The translations under genes and the position numbers were made by a program. A stretch of 64,000 bases of DNA from Diprion similis (Eukaryota; Arthropoda; Insecta; Hymenoptera; Diprionidae): positions 7,288,481-7,352,480 of the forward strand of contig NC_060111.1 of assembly GCF_021155765.1 (NCBI RefSeq), in the 5' to 3' direction. Below, one piece after another: positions 45,684 through 58,490 of the stretch (within the stretch, counting starts at the first letter, position 1; every line of letters begins with the position of its first letter). The notes under the pieces were generated by a model. It made no database searches and was not told the origin of the DNA. It was given only the letters and a program-made list of their open reading frames with translations.

Positions 45684-46330
45684 GGGACCGCGATTAATCG
45701 ATTCCTCTCGCAAAATCACGTCGGAATAGTACCCTAAAGAATCAATTGCAGCACTTTTCAAAGTCGTCGAAATTTTCGCCAAAAATGCAAAGGGGTTAGC
45801 CTTGGATTTTTTTTGGCCGAAAAATCTTTTGTCTGGGAATCGATCCGTATGACGCTTTTTAGACTAATTCGACGCCCAGGAACTCAGAAAACACATGAAA
45901 AATAGCCTAGGACCAGCAGCAGAGAAATGACGATGAAAATCTGCAGTTTTTCGGCTGTAACTTTGCAGGTGTTGCTCGCAGCGTATCGGGACTGCGATTA
46001 ATCGATTCCTCTCGCAAAATCACGTCGGAATAGTACCCTCAAGAATCAATTGCAGCACTTTTCAAAGTCATCGAAATTTTCGCCAAAAATGCAAAGGGGT
46101 TAGCCTTGGATTTTTTTTGGCCGAAAAATCTTTTGTCTGGGAATCGATCCGTATGACGCTTATTAGACTAATTCGACGCCCAGGAACTCAGAAAACACAT
46201 GAAAATTAGCCTAGGACCAGCAGCAGAGAAATGACGATGAAAATCTGCAGTTTTTCGGCTGTAACTTTGCAGGTGTTGCTCGCAGCGTATCGGGACTGCG
46301 ATTAATCGATTCCTCTCGCAAAATCACGTC

Positions 46331-47810
46331 GGAATGGTACCCTAAAGAATCAATTGCAGCACTTTTCAAAGTCGTCGAAATTTTCGCCAAAAATGCAAAG
46401 GGGTTAGCCTTGGATTTTTTTTGGCCGAAAAATCTTTAGTCTGGGAATCGATCCGTATGACGCTTTTTAGACTAATTCGACGCCCAGGAACTCAGAAAAC
46501 ACATGAAAATTAGCCTAGGACCAGCAGCAGAGAAATGACGATGAAAATCTGCAGTTTTTCGGCTGTAACTTTGCAAGTGTTGCTCGCAGCGTATCGGGAC
46601 TGCGATTAATCGATTCCTCTCGCAAAATCACGTCGGAATAGTACCCTAAAGAATGAATTGCAGCACTTTTCAAAGTCGTCGAAATTTTCGCCAAAAATGC
46701 AAAGGGGTTAGCCTTGGATTTTTTTTGGCCGAAAAATCTTTTGTCTGGGAATCGATCCGTATGACGCTTTTTAGACTAATTCGACGCCCAGGAACTCAGA
46801 AAACACATGAAAATTGGCCTAGGACCAGCAGCAGAGAAATGACGATGAAAATCTGCAGTTTTTCGGCTGTAACTTTGCAGGTGTTGCTCGCAGCGTATCG
46901 GGACTGCGATTAATCGATTCCTCTCGCAAAATCACGTCGGAATAGTACCCTAAAGAAACAATTGCAGCACTTTTCAAAGTCGTCGAAATTTTCGCCAAAA
47001 ATGCAAAGGGGTTAGCCTTGGATTTTTTTTGGCCGAAAAATCTTTTGTCTGGGAATCGATCCGTATGACGCTTTTTAGACTAATTCGACGCCCAGGAACT
47101 CAGAAAACACATGAAAAATAGCCTAGGACCAGCAGCAGAGAAATGACGATGAAAATCTGCAGTTTTTCGGCTGTAACTTTGCAGGTGTTGCTCGCAGCGT
47201 ATCGGGACTGCGATTAATCGATTCCTCTCGCAAAATCACGTCGGAATAGTACCCTAAAGAATCAATTGCAGCACTTTTCAAAGTCATCGAAATTTTCGCC
47301 AAAAATGCAAAGGGGTTAGCCTTGGATTTTTTTTGGCCGAAAAATCTTTTGTCTGGGAATCGATCCGTACGACGCTTTTTAGACTAATTCGACGCCCAGG
47401 AACTCAGAAACTACATGAAAATTAGCCAGGACCAGCAGCAGAGAAATGACGATGAAAATCTGCAGTTTTTCGGCTGTAACTTTGCAGGTGTTGCTCGCAG
47501 CGTATCGGGACTGCGATTAATCGATTCCTCTCGCAAAATCACGTCGGAATAGTACCCTAAAGAATCAATTGCAGCACTTTTCAAAGTCGTCGAAATTTTC
47601 GCCAAAAATGCAAAGGGGTTAGCCTTGGATTTTTTTTGGCCGAAAAATCTTTAGTCTGGGAATCGATCCGTATGACGCTTTTTAGACTAATTCGACGCCC
47701 AGGAACTCAGAAAACACATGAAAATTAGCCTAGGACCAGCAGCAGAGAAATGACGATGAAAATCTGCAGTTTTTTGGCTGTAACTTTGCAGGTGTTGCTC
47801 GCAGCGTATC
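46331..47810 (+). repeat. Seven-monomer-spaced duplicated satellite block, copy B
   Basis: Repeats the variant series of copy A, including the shared deletion at 47427. The offset is seven monomers minus one base. Confidence 0.8.
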
Positions 47811-50289
47811 GGGACTGCGATTAATCGATTCCTCTCGCAAAATCACGTCGGAATAGTACCCTAAAGAATCAATTGCAGCACTTTTCAAAGTCGTCGAAAT
47901 TTTCGCCAAAAATGCAAAGGGGTTAGCCTTGGATTTTTTTTGGCCGAAAAATCTTTTGTCTGGGAATCGATCCGTATGACGCTTTTTAGACTAATTCGAC
48001 GCCCAGGAACTCAGAAAACACATGAAAAATAGTCTAGGACCAGCAGCAGAGAAATGACGATGAAAATCTGCAGTTTTTTGGCTGTAACTTTGCAGGTGTT
48101 GCTCGCAGCGTATCGGGACTGCGATTAATCGATTCCTCTCGCAAAATCACGTCGGAATAGTACCCTAAAGAATCAATTGCAGCACTTTTCAAAGTCGTCG
48201 AAATTTTCGCCAAAAATGCAAAGGGGTTAGCCTTGGATTTTTTTTGGCCGAAAAATCTTTCGTCTGGGAATCGATCCGTACGACGCTTTTTAGACTAATT
48301 CGACGCCCAGGAACTCAGAAAACACATGAAAATTAGCCTAGGACCAGCAGCAGAGAAATGACGATGAAAATCTGCAGTTTTTCGGCTGTAACTTTGCAGG
48401 TGTTGCTCGCAGCGTATCGGGACCGCGATTAATCGATTCCTCTCGCAAAATCACGTCGGAATAGTACCCTAAAGAATCAATTGCAGCACTTTTCAAAGTC
48501 GTCGAAATTTTCGCCAAAAATGCAAAGGGGTTAGCCTTGGATTTTTTTTGGCCGAAAAATCTTTTGTCTGGGAATCGATCCGTATGACGCTTTTTAGACT
48601 AATTCGACGCCCAGGAACTCAGAAAACACATGAAAAATAGCCTAGGACCAGCAGCAGAGGAATGACGATGAAAATCTGCAGTTTTTCGGCTGTAACTTTG
48701 CAGGTGTTGCTCGCAGCGTATCGGGACTGCGATTAATCGATTCCTCTCGCAAAATCACGTCGGAATAGTACCCTAAAGAATCAATTGCAGCACTTTTCAA
48801 AGTCATCGAAATTTTCGCCAAAAATGCAAAGGGGTTAGCCTTGGATTTTTTTTGGCCGAAAAATCTTTTGTCTGGGAATCGATCCGTATGACGCTTTTTA
48901 GACTAATTCGACGCCCAGGAACTCAGAAAACACATGAAAATTAGCCTAGGACCAGCAGCAGAGAAATGACGATGAAAATCTGCAGTTTTTCGGCTGTAAC
49001 TTTGCAGGTGTTGCTCGCAGCGTATCGGGACTGCGATTAATCGATTCCTCTCGCAAAATCACGTCGGAATAGTACCCTAAAGAATCAATTGCAGCACTTC
49101 CCAAAGTCGTCGAAATTTTCGCCAAAAATGCAAAGGGGTTAGCCTTGGATTTTTTTTGGCCGAAAAATCTTTAGTCTGGGAATCGATCCGTATGACGCTT
49201 CTTAGACTAATTCGACGCCCAGGAACTCAGAAAACACATGAAAATTAGCCTAGGACCAGCAGCAGAGAAATGACGATGAAAATCTGCAGTTTTTCGGCTG
49301 TAACTTTGCAGGTGTTGCTCGCAGCGTATCGGGACTGCGATTAATCGATTCCTCTCGCAAAATCACGTCGGAATAGTACCCTAAAGAATGAATTGCAGCA
49401 CTTTTCAAAGTCGTCGAAATTTTCGCCAAAAATGCAAAGGGGTTAGCCTTGGATTTTTTTTGGCCGAAAAATCTTTTGTCTGGGAATCGATCCGTATGAC
49501 GCTTTTTAGACTAATTCGACGCCCAGGAACTCAGAAAACACATGAAAATTAGCCTAGGACCAGCAGCAGAGAAATGACGATGAAAATCTGCAGTTTTTCG
49601 GCTGTAACTTTGCAGGTGTTGCTCGCAGCGTATCGGGACTGCGATTAATCGATTCCTCTCGCAAAATCACGTCGGAATAGTACCCTAAAGAATCAATTGC
49701 AGCACTTTTCAAAGTCGTCGAAATTTTCGCCAAAAATGCAAAGGGGTTAGCCTTGGATTTTTTTTGGCCGAAAAATCTTTTGTCTGGGAATCGATCCATA
49801 TGACGCTTTTTAGACTAATTCGACGCCCAGGAACTCAGAAAACACATGAAAAATAGCCTAGGACCAGCAGCAGAGAAATGACGATGAAAATTTGCAGTTT
49901 TTCGGCTGTAACTTTGCAGGTGTTGCTCGCAGCGTATCGGGACTGCGATTAATCGATTCCTCTCGCAAAATCACGTCGGAATAGTACCCTAAAGAATGAA
50001 TTGCAGCACTTTTCAAAGTCGTCGAAATTTTCGCCAAAAATGCAAAGGGGTTAGCCTTGGATTTTTTTTGGCCGAAAAATCTTTTGTCTGGGAATCGATC
50101 CGTATGACGCTTTTTAGACTAATTCGACGCCCAGGAACTCAGAAAACACATGAAAATTAGCCTAGGACCAGCAGCAGAGAAATGACGATGAAAATCTGCA
50201 GTTTTTCGGCTGTAACTTTGCAGGTGTTGCTCGCAGCGTATCGGGACTGCGATTAATCGATTCCTCTCGCAAAATCACGTCGGAATAGT

Positions 50290-52900
50290 ACCCTAAAGAA
50301 TCAATTGCAGCACTTTTCAAAGTCGTCGAAATTTTCGCCAAAAATGCAAAGGGGATAGCCTTGGATTTTTTTTGGCCGAAAAATCTTTTGTCTGGGAATC
50401 GATCCGTATGACGCTTTCAAGACTGATTCGACGCCCAGGAACTCAGGAAACACATGAAAATTAGCCTAGGACCAGCAGCAGAGAAATGACGATGAAAATC
50501 TGCAGTTTTTCGGCTGTAACTTTGCAGGTGTTGCTCGCAGCGTATCGGGACTGCGATTAATCGATTCCTCTCGCAAAATCACGTCGGAATAGTACCCTAA
50601 AGAATCAATTGCAGCACTTTTCAAAGTCGTCGAAATTTTCGCCAAAAATGCAAAGGGGTTAGCCTTGGATTTTTTTTGGCCGAAAAATCTTTCGTCTGGG
50701 AATCGATCCGTATGACGCTATTTAGACTAATTCGACGCCCAGGAACTCAGCAAACACATGAAAATTAGCCTAGGACCAGCAGCAGAGAAATGACGATGAA
50801 AATCTGCAGTTTTTCGGCTGTAACTTTGCAGGTGTTGCTCGCAGCGTATCGGGACTGCGATTAATCGATTCCTCTCGCAAAATCACGTCGGAATAGTACC
50901 CTAAAGAATCAATTGCAGCACTTTTCAAAGTCGTCGAAATTTTCGCCAAAAATGCAAAGGGGATAGCCTTGGATTTTTTTTGGCCGAAAAATCTTTTGTC
51001 TGGGAATCGATCCGTATGACGCTTTCAAGACTGATTCGACGCCCAGGAACTCAGGAAACACATGAAAATTAGCCTAGGACCAGCAGCAGAGAAATGACGA
51101 TGAAAATCTGCAGTTTTTCGGCTGTAACTTTGCAGGTGTTGCTCGCAGCGTATCGGGACTGCGATTAATCGATTCCTCTCGCAAAATCACGTCGGAATAG
51201 TACCCTAAAGAATCAATTGCAGCACTTTTCAAAGTCGTCGAAATTTTCGCCAAAAATGCAAAGGGGTTAGCCTTGGATTTTTTTTGGCCGAAAAATCTTT
51301 CGTCTGGGAATCGATCCGTATGACGCTATTTAGACTAATTCGACGCCCAGGAACTCAGCAAACACATGAAAATTAGCCTAGGACCAGCAGCAGAGAAATG
51401 ACGATGAAAATCTGCAGTTTTTCGGCTGTAACTTTGCAGGTGTTGCTCGCAGCGTATCGGGACTGCGATTAATCGATTCCTCTCGCAAAATCACGTCGGA
51501 ATAGTACCCTAAAGAATGAATTGCAGCACTTTTCAAAGTCGTCGAAATTTTCGCCAAAAATGCAAAGGGGTTAGCCTTGGATTTTTTTTGGCCGAAAAAT
51601 CTTTTGTCTGGGAATCGATCCGTATGACGCTTTTTAGACTAATTCGACGCCCAGGAACTCAGAAAACACATGAAAATTAGCCTAGGACCAGCAGCAGAGA
51701 AATGACGATGAAAATCTGCAGTTTTTCGGCTGTAACTTTGCAGGTGTTGCTCGCAGCGTATCGGGACTGCGATTAATCGATTCCTCTCGCAAAATCACGT
51801 CGGAATAGTACCCTAAAGAATCAATTGCAGCACTTTTCAAAGTCGTCGAAATTTTCGCCAAAAATGCAAAGGGGATAGCCTTGGATTTTTTTTGGCCGAA
51901 AAATCTTTTGTCTGGGAATCGATCCGTATGACGCTTTCAAGACTGATTCGACGCCCAGGAACTCAGGAAACACATGAAAATTAGCCTAGGACCAGCAGCA
52001 GAGAAATGACGATGAAAATCTGCAGTTTTTCGGCTGTAACTTTGCAGGTGTTGCTCGCAGCGTATCGGGACTGCGATTAATCGATTCCTCTCGCAAAATC
52101 ACGTCGGAATAGTACCCTAAAGAATCAATTGCAGCACTTTTCAAAGTCGTCGAAATTTTCGCCAAAAATGCAAAGGGGTTAGCCTTGGATTTTTTTTGGC
52201 CGAAAAATCTTTCGTCTGGGAATCGATCCGTATGACGCTATTTAGACTAATTCGACGCCCAGGAACTCAGCAAACACATGAAAATTAGCCTAGGACCAGC
52301 AGCAGAGAAATGACGATGAAAATCTGCAGTTTTTCGGCTGTAACTTTGCAGGTGTTGCTCGCAGCGTATCGGGACTGCGATTAATCGATTCCTCTCGCAA
52401 AATCACGTCGGAATAGTACCCTAAAGAATCAATTGCAGCACTTTTCAAAGTCGTCGAAATTTTCGCCAAAAATGCAAAGGGGATAGCCTTGGATTTTTTT
52501 TGGCCGAAAAATCTTTTGTCTGGGAATCGATCCGTATGACGCTTTCAAGACTGATTCGACGCCCAGGAACTCAGGAAACACATGAAAATTAGCCTAGGAC
52601 CAGCAGCAGAGAAATGACGATGAAAATCTGCAGTTTTTCGGCTGTAACTTTGCAGGTGTTGCTCGCAGCGTATCGGGACTGCGATTAATCGATTCCTCTC
52701 GCAAAATCACGTCGGAATAGTACCCTAAAGAATCAATTGCAGCACTTTTCAAAGTCGTCGAAATTTTCGCCAAAAATGCAAAGGGGTTAGCCTTGGATTT
52801 TTTTTGGCCGAAAAATCTTTCGTCTGGGAATCGATCCGTATGACGCTATTTAGACTAATTCGACGCCCAGGAACTCAGCAAACACATGAAAATTAGCCTA
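50290..52900 (+). repeat. Alternating satellite dimers (608-bp higher-order repeat)
   Basis: Monomers of type A (GGGGATAGCC, CTTTCAAGACTGATTCG, CAGGAAACAC; starting at 50351, 50959, 51871 and 52479) alternate with type B (TTTCGTCTGG, GCTATTTAGAC, CAGCAAACAC). The A-to-A spacings are 608, 912 and 608 bp. Confidence 0.8.
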
Positions 52901-55900
52901 GGACCAGCAGCAGAGAAATGACGATGAAAATCTGCAGTTTTTCGGCTGTAACTTTGCAGGTGTTGCTCGCAGCGTATCGGGACTGCGATTAATCGATTCC
53001 TCTCGCAAAATCACGTCGGAATAGTACCCTAAAGAATCAATTGCAGCACTTTTCAAAGTCGTCGAAATTTTCGCCAAAAATGCAAAGGGGTTAGCCTTGG
53101 ATTTTTTTTGGCCGAAAAATCTTTTGTCTGGGAATCGATCCGTATAACGCTTTTTAGACTAATTCGACGCCCAGGAACTCAGAAAACACATGAAAAATAG
53201 CCTAGGACCAGCAGCAGAGAAATGACGATGAAAATCTGCAGTTTTTCGGCTGTAACTTTGCAGGTGTTGCTCGCAGCGTATCGGGACTGCGATTGATCGA
53301 TTCCTCTCGCAAAATCACGTCGGAATAGTACCCTAAAGAATCAATTGCAGCACTTTTCAAAGTCGTCGAAATTTTCGCCAAAAATGCAAAGGGGTTAGCC
53401 TTGGATTTTTTTTGGCCGAAAAATCTTTAGTCTGGGAATCGATCCGTATGACGCTTTTTAGACTAATTCGACGCCCAGGAACTCAGAAAACACATGAAAA
53501 TTAGCCTAGGACCAGCAGCAGAGAAATGACGATGAAAATCTGCAGTTTTTCGGCTGTAACTTTGCAGGTGTTGCTCGCAGCGTATCGGGACTGCGATTAA
53601 TCGATTCCTCTCGCAAAATCACGTCGGAATAGTACCCTAAAGAATGAATTGCAGCACTTTTCAAAGTCGTCGAAATTTTCGCCAAAAATGCAAAGGGGTT
53701 AGCCTTGGATTTTTTTTGGCCGAAAAATCTTTAGTCTGGGAATCGATCCGTATGACGCTTTTTAGACTAATTCGACGCCCAGGAACTCAGAAAACACATG
53801 AAAATTAGCCTAGGACCAGCAGCAGAGAAATGACGATGAAAATCTGCAGTTTTTCGGCTGTAACTTTGCAGGTGTTGCTCGCAGCGTATCGGGACTGCGA
53901 TTAATCGATTCCTCTCGCAAAATCACGTCGGAATAGTACCCTAAAGAATGAATTGCAGCACTTTTCAAAGTCGTCGAAATTTTCGCCAAAAATGCAAAGG
54001 GGTTAGCCTTGGATTTTTTTTGGCCGAAAAATCTTTTGTCTGGGAATCGTTCCGTATGACGCTTTTTAGACTAATTCGACGCCCAGGAACTCAGAAAACA
54101 CATGAAAATTAGCCTAGGACCAGCAGCAGAGAAATGACGATGAAAATCTGCAGTTTTTCGGCTGTAACTTTGCAGGTGTTGCTCGCAGCGTATCGGGACT
54201 GCGATTAATCGATTCCTCTCGCAAAATCACGTCGGAATAGTACCCTAAAGAATCAATTGCAGCACTTTTCAAAGTCGTCGAAATTTTCGCCAAAAATGCA
54301 AAGGGGTTAGCCTTGGATTTTTTTTGGCCGAAAAATCTTTTGTCTGGGAATCGATCCGTATGACGCTTTTTAGACTAATTCGACGCCCAGGAACTTAGAA
54401 AACACATGAAAAATAGCCTAGGACCAGCAGCAGAGAAATGACGATGAAAATCTGCTGTTTTTCGGCTGTAACTTTGCAGGTGTTGCTCGCAGCGTATCGG
54501 GACTGCGATTAATCGATTCCTCTCGCAAAATCACGTCGGAATAGTACCCTAAAGAATCAATTGCAGCACTTTTCAAAGTCGTCGAAATTTTCGCCAAAAA
54601 TGCAAAGGGGTTAGCCTTGGATTTTTTTTGGCCGAAAAATCTTCAGTCTGGGAATCGATCCGTATGACGCTTTTTAGACTAATTCGACGCCCAGGAACTC
54701 AGAAAACACATGAAAATTAGCCTAGGACCAGCAGCAGAGAAATGACGATGAAAATCTGCAGTTTTTCGGCTGTAACTTTGCAGGTGTTGCTCGCAGCGTA
54801 TCGGGACTGCAATTAATCGATTCCTCTCGCAAAATCACGTCGGAATAGTACCTTAAAGAATCAATTGCAGCACTTTTCAAAGTCGTCGAAATTTTCGCCA
54901 AAAATGCAAAGGGGTTAGCCTTGGATTTTTTTTGGCCGAAAAATCTTTAGTCTGGGAATCGATCCGTATGACGCTTTTTAGACTAATTCGACGCCCAGGA
55001 ACTCAGAAAACACATGAAAATTAGCCTAGGACCAGCAGCAGAGAAATGACGATGAAAATCTGCAGTTTTTCGGCTGTAACTTTGCAGGTGTTGCTCGCAG
55101 CGTATCGGGACTGCGATTAATCGATTCCTCTCGCAAAATCACGTCGGAATAGTACCCTAAAGAATGAATTGCAGCACTTTTCAAAGTCGTCGAAATTTTC
55201 GCCAAAAATGCAAAGGGGTTAGCCTTGGATTTTTTTTGGCCGAAAAATCTTTTGTCTGGGAATCGATCCGTATCACGCTTTTTAGACTAATTCGACGCCC
55301 AGGAACTCAGAAAACACATGAAAATTGGCCTAGGACCAGCAGCAGAGAAATGACGATGAAAATCTGCAGTTTTTCGGCTGTAACTTTGCAAGTGTTGCTC
55401 GCAGCGTATCGGGACTGCGATTAATCGATTCCTCTCGCAAAATCACGTCGGAATAGTACCCTAAAGAATGAATTGCAGCACTTTTCAAAGTCGTCGAAAT
55501 TTTCGCCAAAAATGCAAAGGGGTTAGCCTTGGATTTTTTTTGGCCGAAAAATCTTTTGTCTGGGAATCGATCCGTATGACGCTTTTTAGACTAATTCGAC
55601 GCCCAGGAACTCAGAAAACACATGAAAATTGGCCTAGGACCAGCAGCAGAGAAATGACGATGAAAATCTGCAGTTTTTCGGCTGTAACTTTGCAGGTGTT
55701 GCTCGCAGCGTATCGGGACTGCGATTAATCGATTCCTCTCGCAAAATCACGTCGGAATAGTACCCTAAAGAATCAATTGCAGCACTTTTCAAAGTCGTCG
55801 AAATTCTCGCCAAAAATGCAAAGGGGTTAGCCTTGGATTTTTTTTGGCCGAAAAATCTTTTGTCTGGGAATCGATCCGTATGACGCTTTTCAGACTCATT

Positions 55901-58263
55901 CGACGCCCAGGAACTCAGAAAACACATGAAAATTAGCCTAGGACCAGCAGCAGAGAAATGACGATGAAAATCTGCAGTTTTTCGGCTGTAACTTTGCAGG
56001 TGTTGCTCGCAGCGTATCGGGACTGCGATTAATCGATTCCTCTCGCAAAATCACGTCGGAATAGTACCCTAAAGAATCAATTGCAGCACTCTTCAAAGTC
56101 GTCGAAATTTTCGCCAAAAATGCAAAGGGGTTAGCCTTGGATTTTTTTTGGCCGAAAAATCTTTAGTCTGGGAATCGATCCGTATGACGCTTTTTAGACT
56201 AATTCGACGCCCAGGAACTCAGAAAACACATGAAAATTAGCCTAGGACCAGCAGCAGAGAAATGACGATGAAAATCTGCAGTTTTTCGGCTGTAACTTTG
56301 CAGGTGTTGCTCGCAGCGTATCGGGACTGCGATTAATCGATTCCTCTCGCAAAATGACGTCGAAATAGTACCCTAAAGAATCAATTGCAGCACTTTTCAA
56401 AGTCGTCGAAATTTTCGCCAAAAATGCAAAGGGGTTAGCCTTGGATTTTTTTTGGCCGAAAAATCTTTTGTCTGGGAATCGATCCGTATGACGCTTTTTA
56501 GACTAATTCGACGCCCAGGAACTTAGAAAACACATGAAAAATAGCCTAGGACCAGCAGCAGAGAAATGACGATGAAAATCTGCTGTTTTTCGGCTGTAAC
56601 CTCGCAGGTGTTGCTCGCAGCGTATCGGGACTGCGATTAATCGATTCCTCTCGCAAAATCACGTCGGAATAGTACCCTAAAGAATCAATTGCAGCACTTT
56701 TCAAAGTCGTCGAAATTCTCGCCAAAAATGCAAAGGGGTTAGCCTTGGATTTTTTTTGGCCGAAAAATCTTTTGTCTGGGAATCGATCCGTATGACGCTT
56801 TTCAGACTCATTCGACGCCCAGGAACTCAGAAAACACATGAAAATTAGCCTAGGACCAGCAGCAGAGAAATGACGATGAAAATCTGCAGTTTTTCGGCTG
56901 TAACTTTGCAGGTGTTGCTCGCAGCGTATCGGGACTGCGATTAATCGATTCCTCTCGCAAAATGACGTCGAAATAGTACCCTAAAGAATCAATTGCAGCA
57001 CTTTTCAAAGTCGTCGAAATTTTCGCCAAAAATGCAAAGGGGTTAGCCTTGGATTTTTTTTGGCCGAAAAATCTTTCGTCTGGGAATCGATCCGTATGAC
57101 GCTTTTTAGACTAATTCGACGCCCAGGAACTCAGAAAACACATGAAAAATAGCCTAGGACCAGCAGCAGAGAAATGACGATGAAAATCTGCAGTTTTTCG
57201 GCTCTAACTTTGCAGGTGTTGCTCGCAGCGCATCGGGACTGCGATTAATCGATTCCTCTCGCAAAATCACGTCGGAATAGTACCCTAAAGAATCAATTGC
57301 AGCACTTTTCAAAGTCGTTGAAATTTTCGCCAAAAATGCAAAGGGGTTAGCCTTGGATTTTTTTCGGCCGAAAAATCTTTTGTCTGGGAATCGATCCGTA
57401 TGACGCTTTTTAGACTAATTCGACGCCCAGGAACTCAGAAAACACATGAAAAATAGCCTAGGACCAGCAGCAGAGAAATGAAGATGAAAATCTGCAGTTT
57501 TTCGGCTGTAACTTTGCAGGTGTTGCTCGCAGCGTATCGGGACTTCGATTAATCGATTCCTCTCGCAAAATCACGTCGGAATAGTACCCTGAAGAATCAG
57601 TTGCAGCACATTTCGAAGTCGTCGAAATTTTTGCCAAAAATGCAAAGGGGTTAGCCTTGGATTTTTTTTGGCCGAAAAATCTTTTGTCTGGGAATCGATC
57701 CGTATGACGCTTTTTAGACTAATTCGACGCCCAGAAACTCAGAAAACACATGAAAAATAGCCTAGGACCAGCAGCAGAGAAATGACGATGAAAATCTGCA
57801 GTTTTTCGGCTGTAACTTTGCAGGTGTTGCTCGCAGCGTATCGGGACTGCGATTAATCGATTCCTCTCGCAAAATCACGTCGGAATAGTACCCTAAAGAA
57901 TCAATTGCAGCACTTTTCAAAGTCGTCGAAATTTTCGCCAAAAATGCAAAGGGGTTAGCCTTGGATTTTTTTTGGCCGAAAAATCTTTCGTCTGGGAATC
58001 GATCCGTATGACGCTTTTCAGACTAATTCGACGCCCAGGAACTCAGAAAACACATGAAAATGAGCCTAGGACCAGCAGCAGAGAAATGACGATGAAAATC
58101 TGCAGTTTTCCGGCTGTAACTTTGCAGGTGTTGCTCGCAGCGTATCGGGACTGCGATTAATCGATTACTCTCGCGAAATCACGTCGAAATAGTACCCTAA
58201 AGAATTAATTGCAGCACTTTTCGAAGTCGTCGAAATTTTCGCCAAAAATGCAAAGGGGTTAGC

Positions 58264-58490
58264 CCTACTCTTTCCGCGATTTTCCGAGCCGAGAATATTG
58301 CGTTCTGGTACGGATTTGCATGCCCCCCTCAAGACCCCCTGGTTTTCTAGGAACTCAGAAAAGCCATGACAAGTATCGTAGGACCACTGGCAGTAGAGTT
58401 ACGACCATTATTTCATGTCCCGACGCCGTAACTCTTGATTTGTTGCTTGCAGCGTGTGATCATTAGCAGGATTATAGGACTGCAAGACCT
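58264..58490 (+). repeat. Diverged right-edge satellite monomer
   Basis: Identity to the monomer drops abruptly after GGGGTTAGCC, but the order is kept: AGGAACTCAGAAAA, GTAGGACCA, CCGTAACTCTTGATTTG, TTGCTTGCAGCGT. This is an old relative of the satellite unit, not part of the homogenised array. Confidence 0.7.

Larger units (their letters stand above)
29188..58263 (+). repeat. 304-bp satellite DNA array (about 95.6 monomers)
   Basis: Head-to-tail tandem repeat with a 304-bp period. The landmark GACTGCGATT ends at 29280 and again at 58158, which is 95 periods minus 2 bp. Two single-base deletions (GCCAGGACC for GCCTAGGACC, at 45300 and 47427) account for the difference. Monomers differ at a few recurrent sites, such as TTTTGTCTGG / TTTCGTCTGG / TTTAGTCTGG, GAATCAATTG / GAATGAATTG and AAAATAGCC / AAATTAGCC / AAATTGGCC. 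Because 304 is not a multiple of 3, no frame runs through successive monomers; the longest frames (about 86 codons) are confined to one monomer. No transposon protein is present. Confidence 0.98.

Noticed and set aside
29630..58160. Recurrent 60-97-codon open frames within satellite monomers, on both strands
   Set aside because: They recur only because the monomer recurs. The 304-bp period shifts frame at each copy, single substitutions open or close them, and none resembles a known domain.
29188..58263. CRISPR-like or transposon-derived tandem array
   Set aside because: There are no unique spacers between repeats, the unit is 304 bp, and the context is eukaryotic. No terminal repeats or transposase.
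29188..58263. CENP-B-box-like match in the monomer (around TCGCAGCGTATCGGGA)
   Set aside because: The best candidate has the wrong spacing between the two conserved halves, and this box is mainly a mammalian feature.
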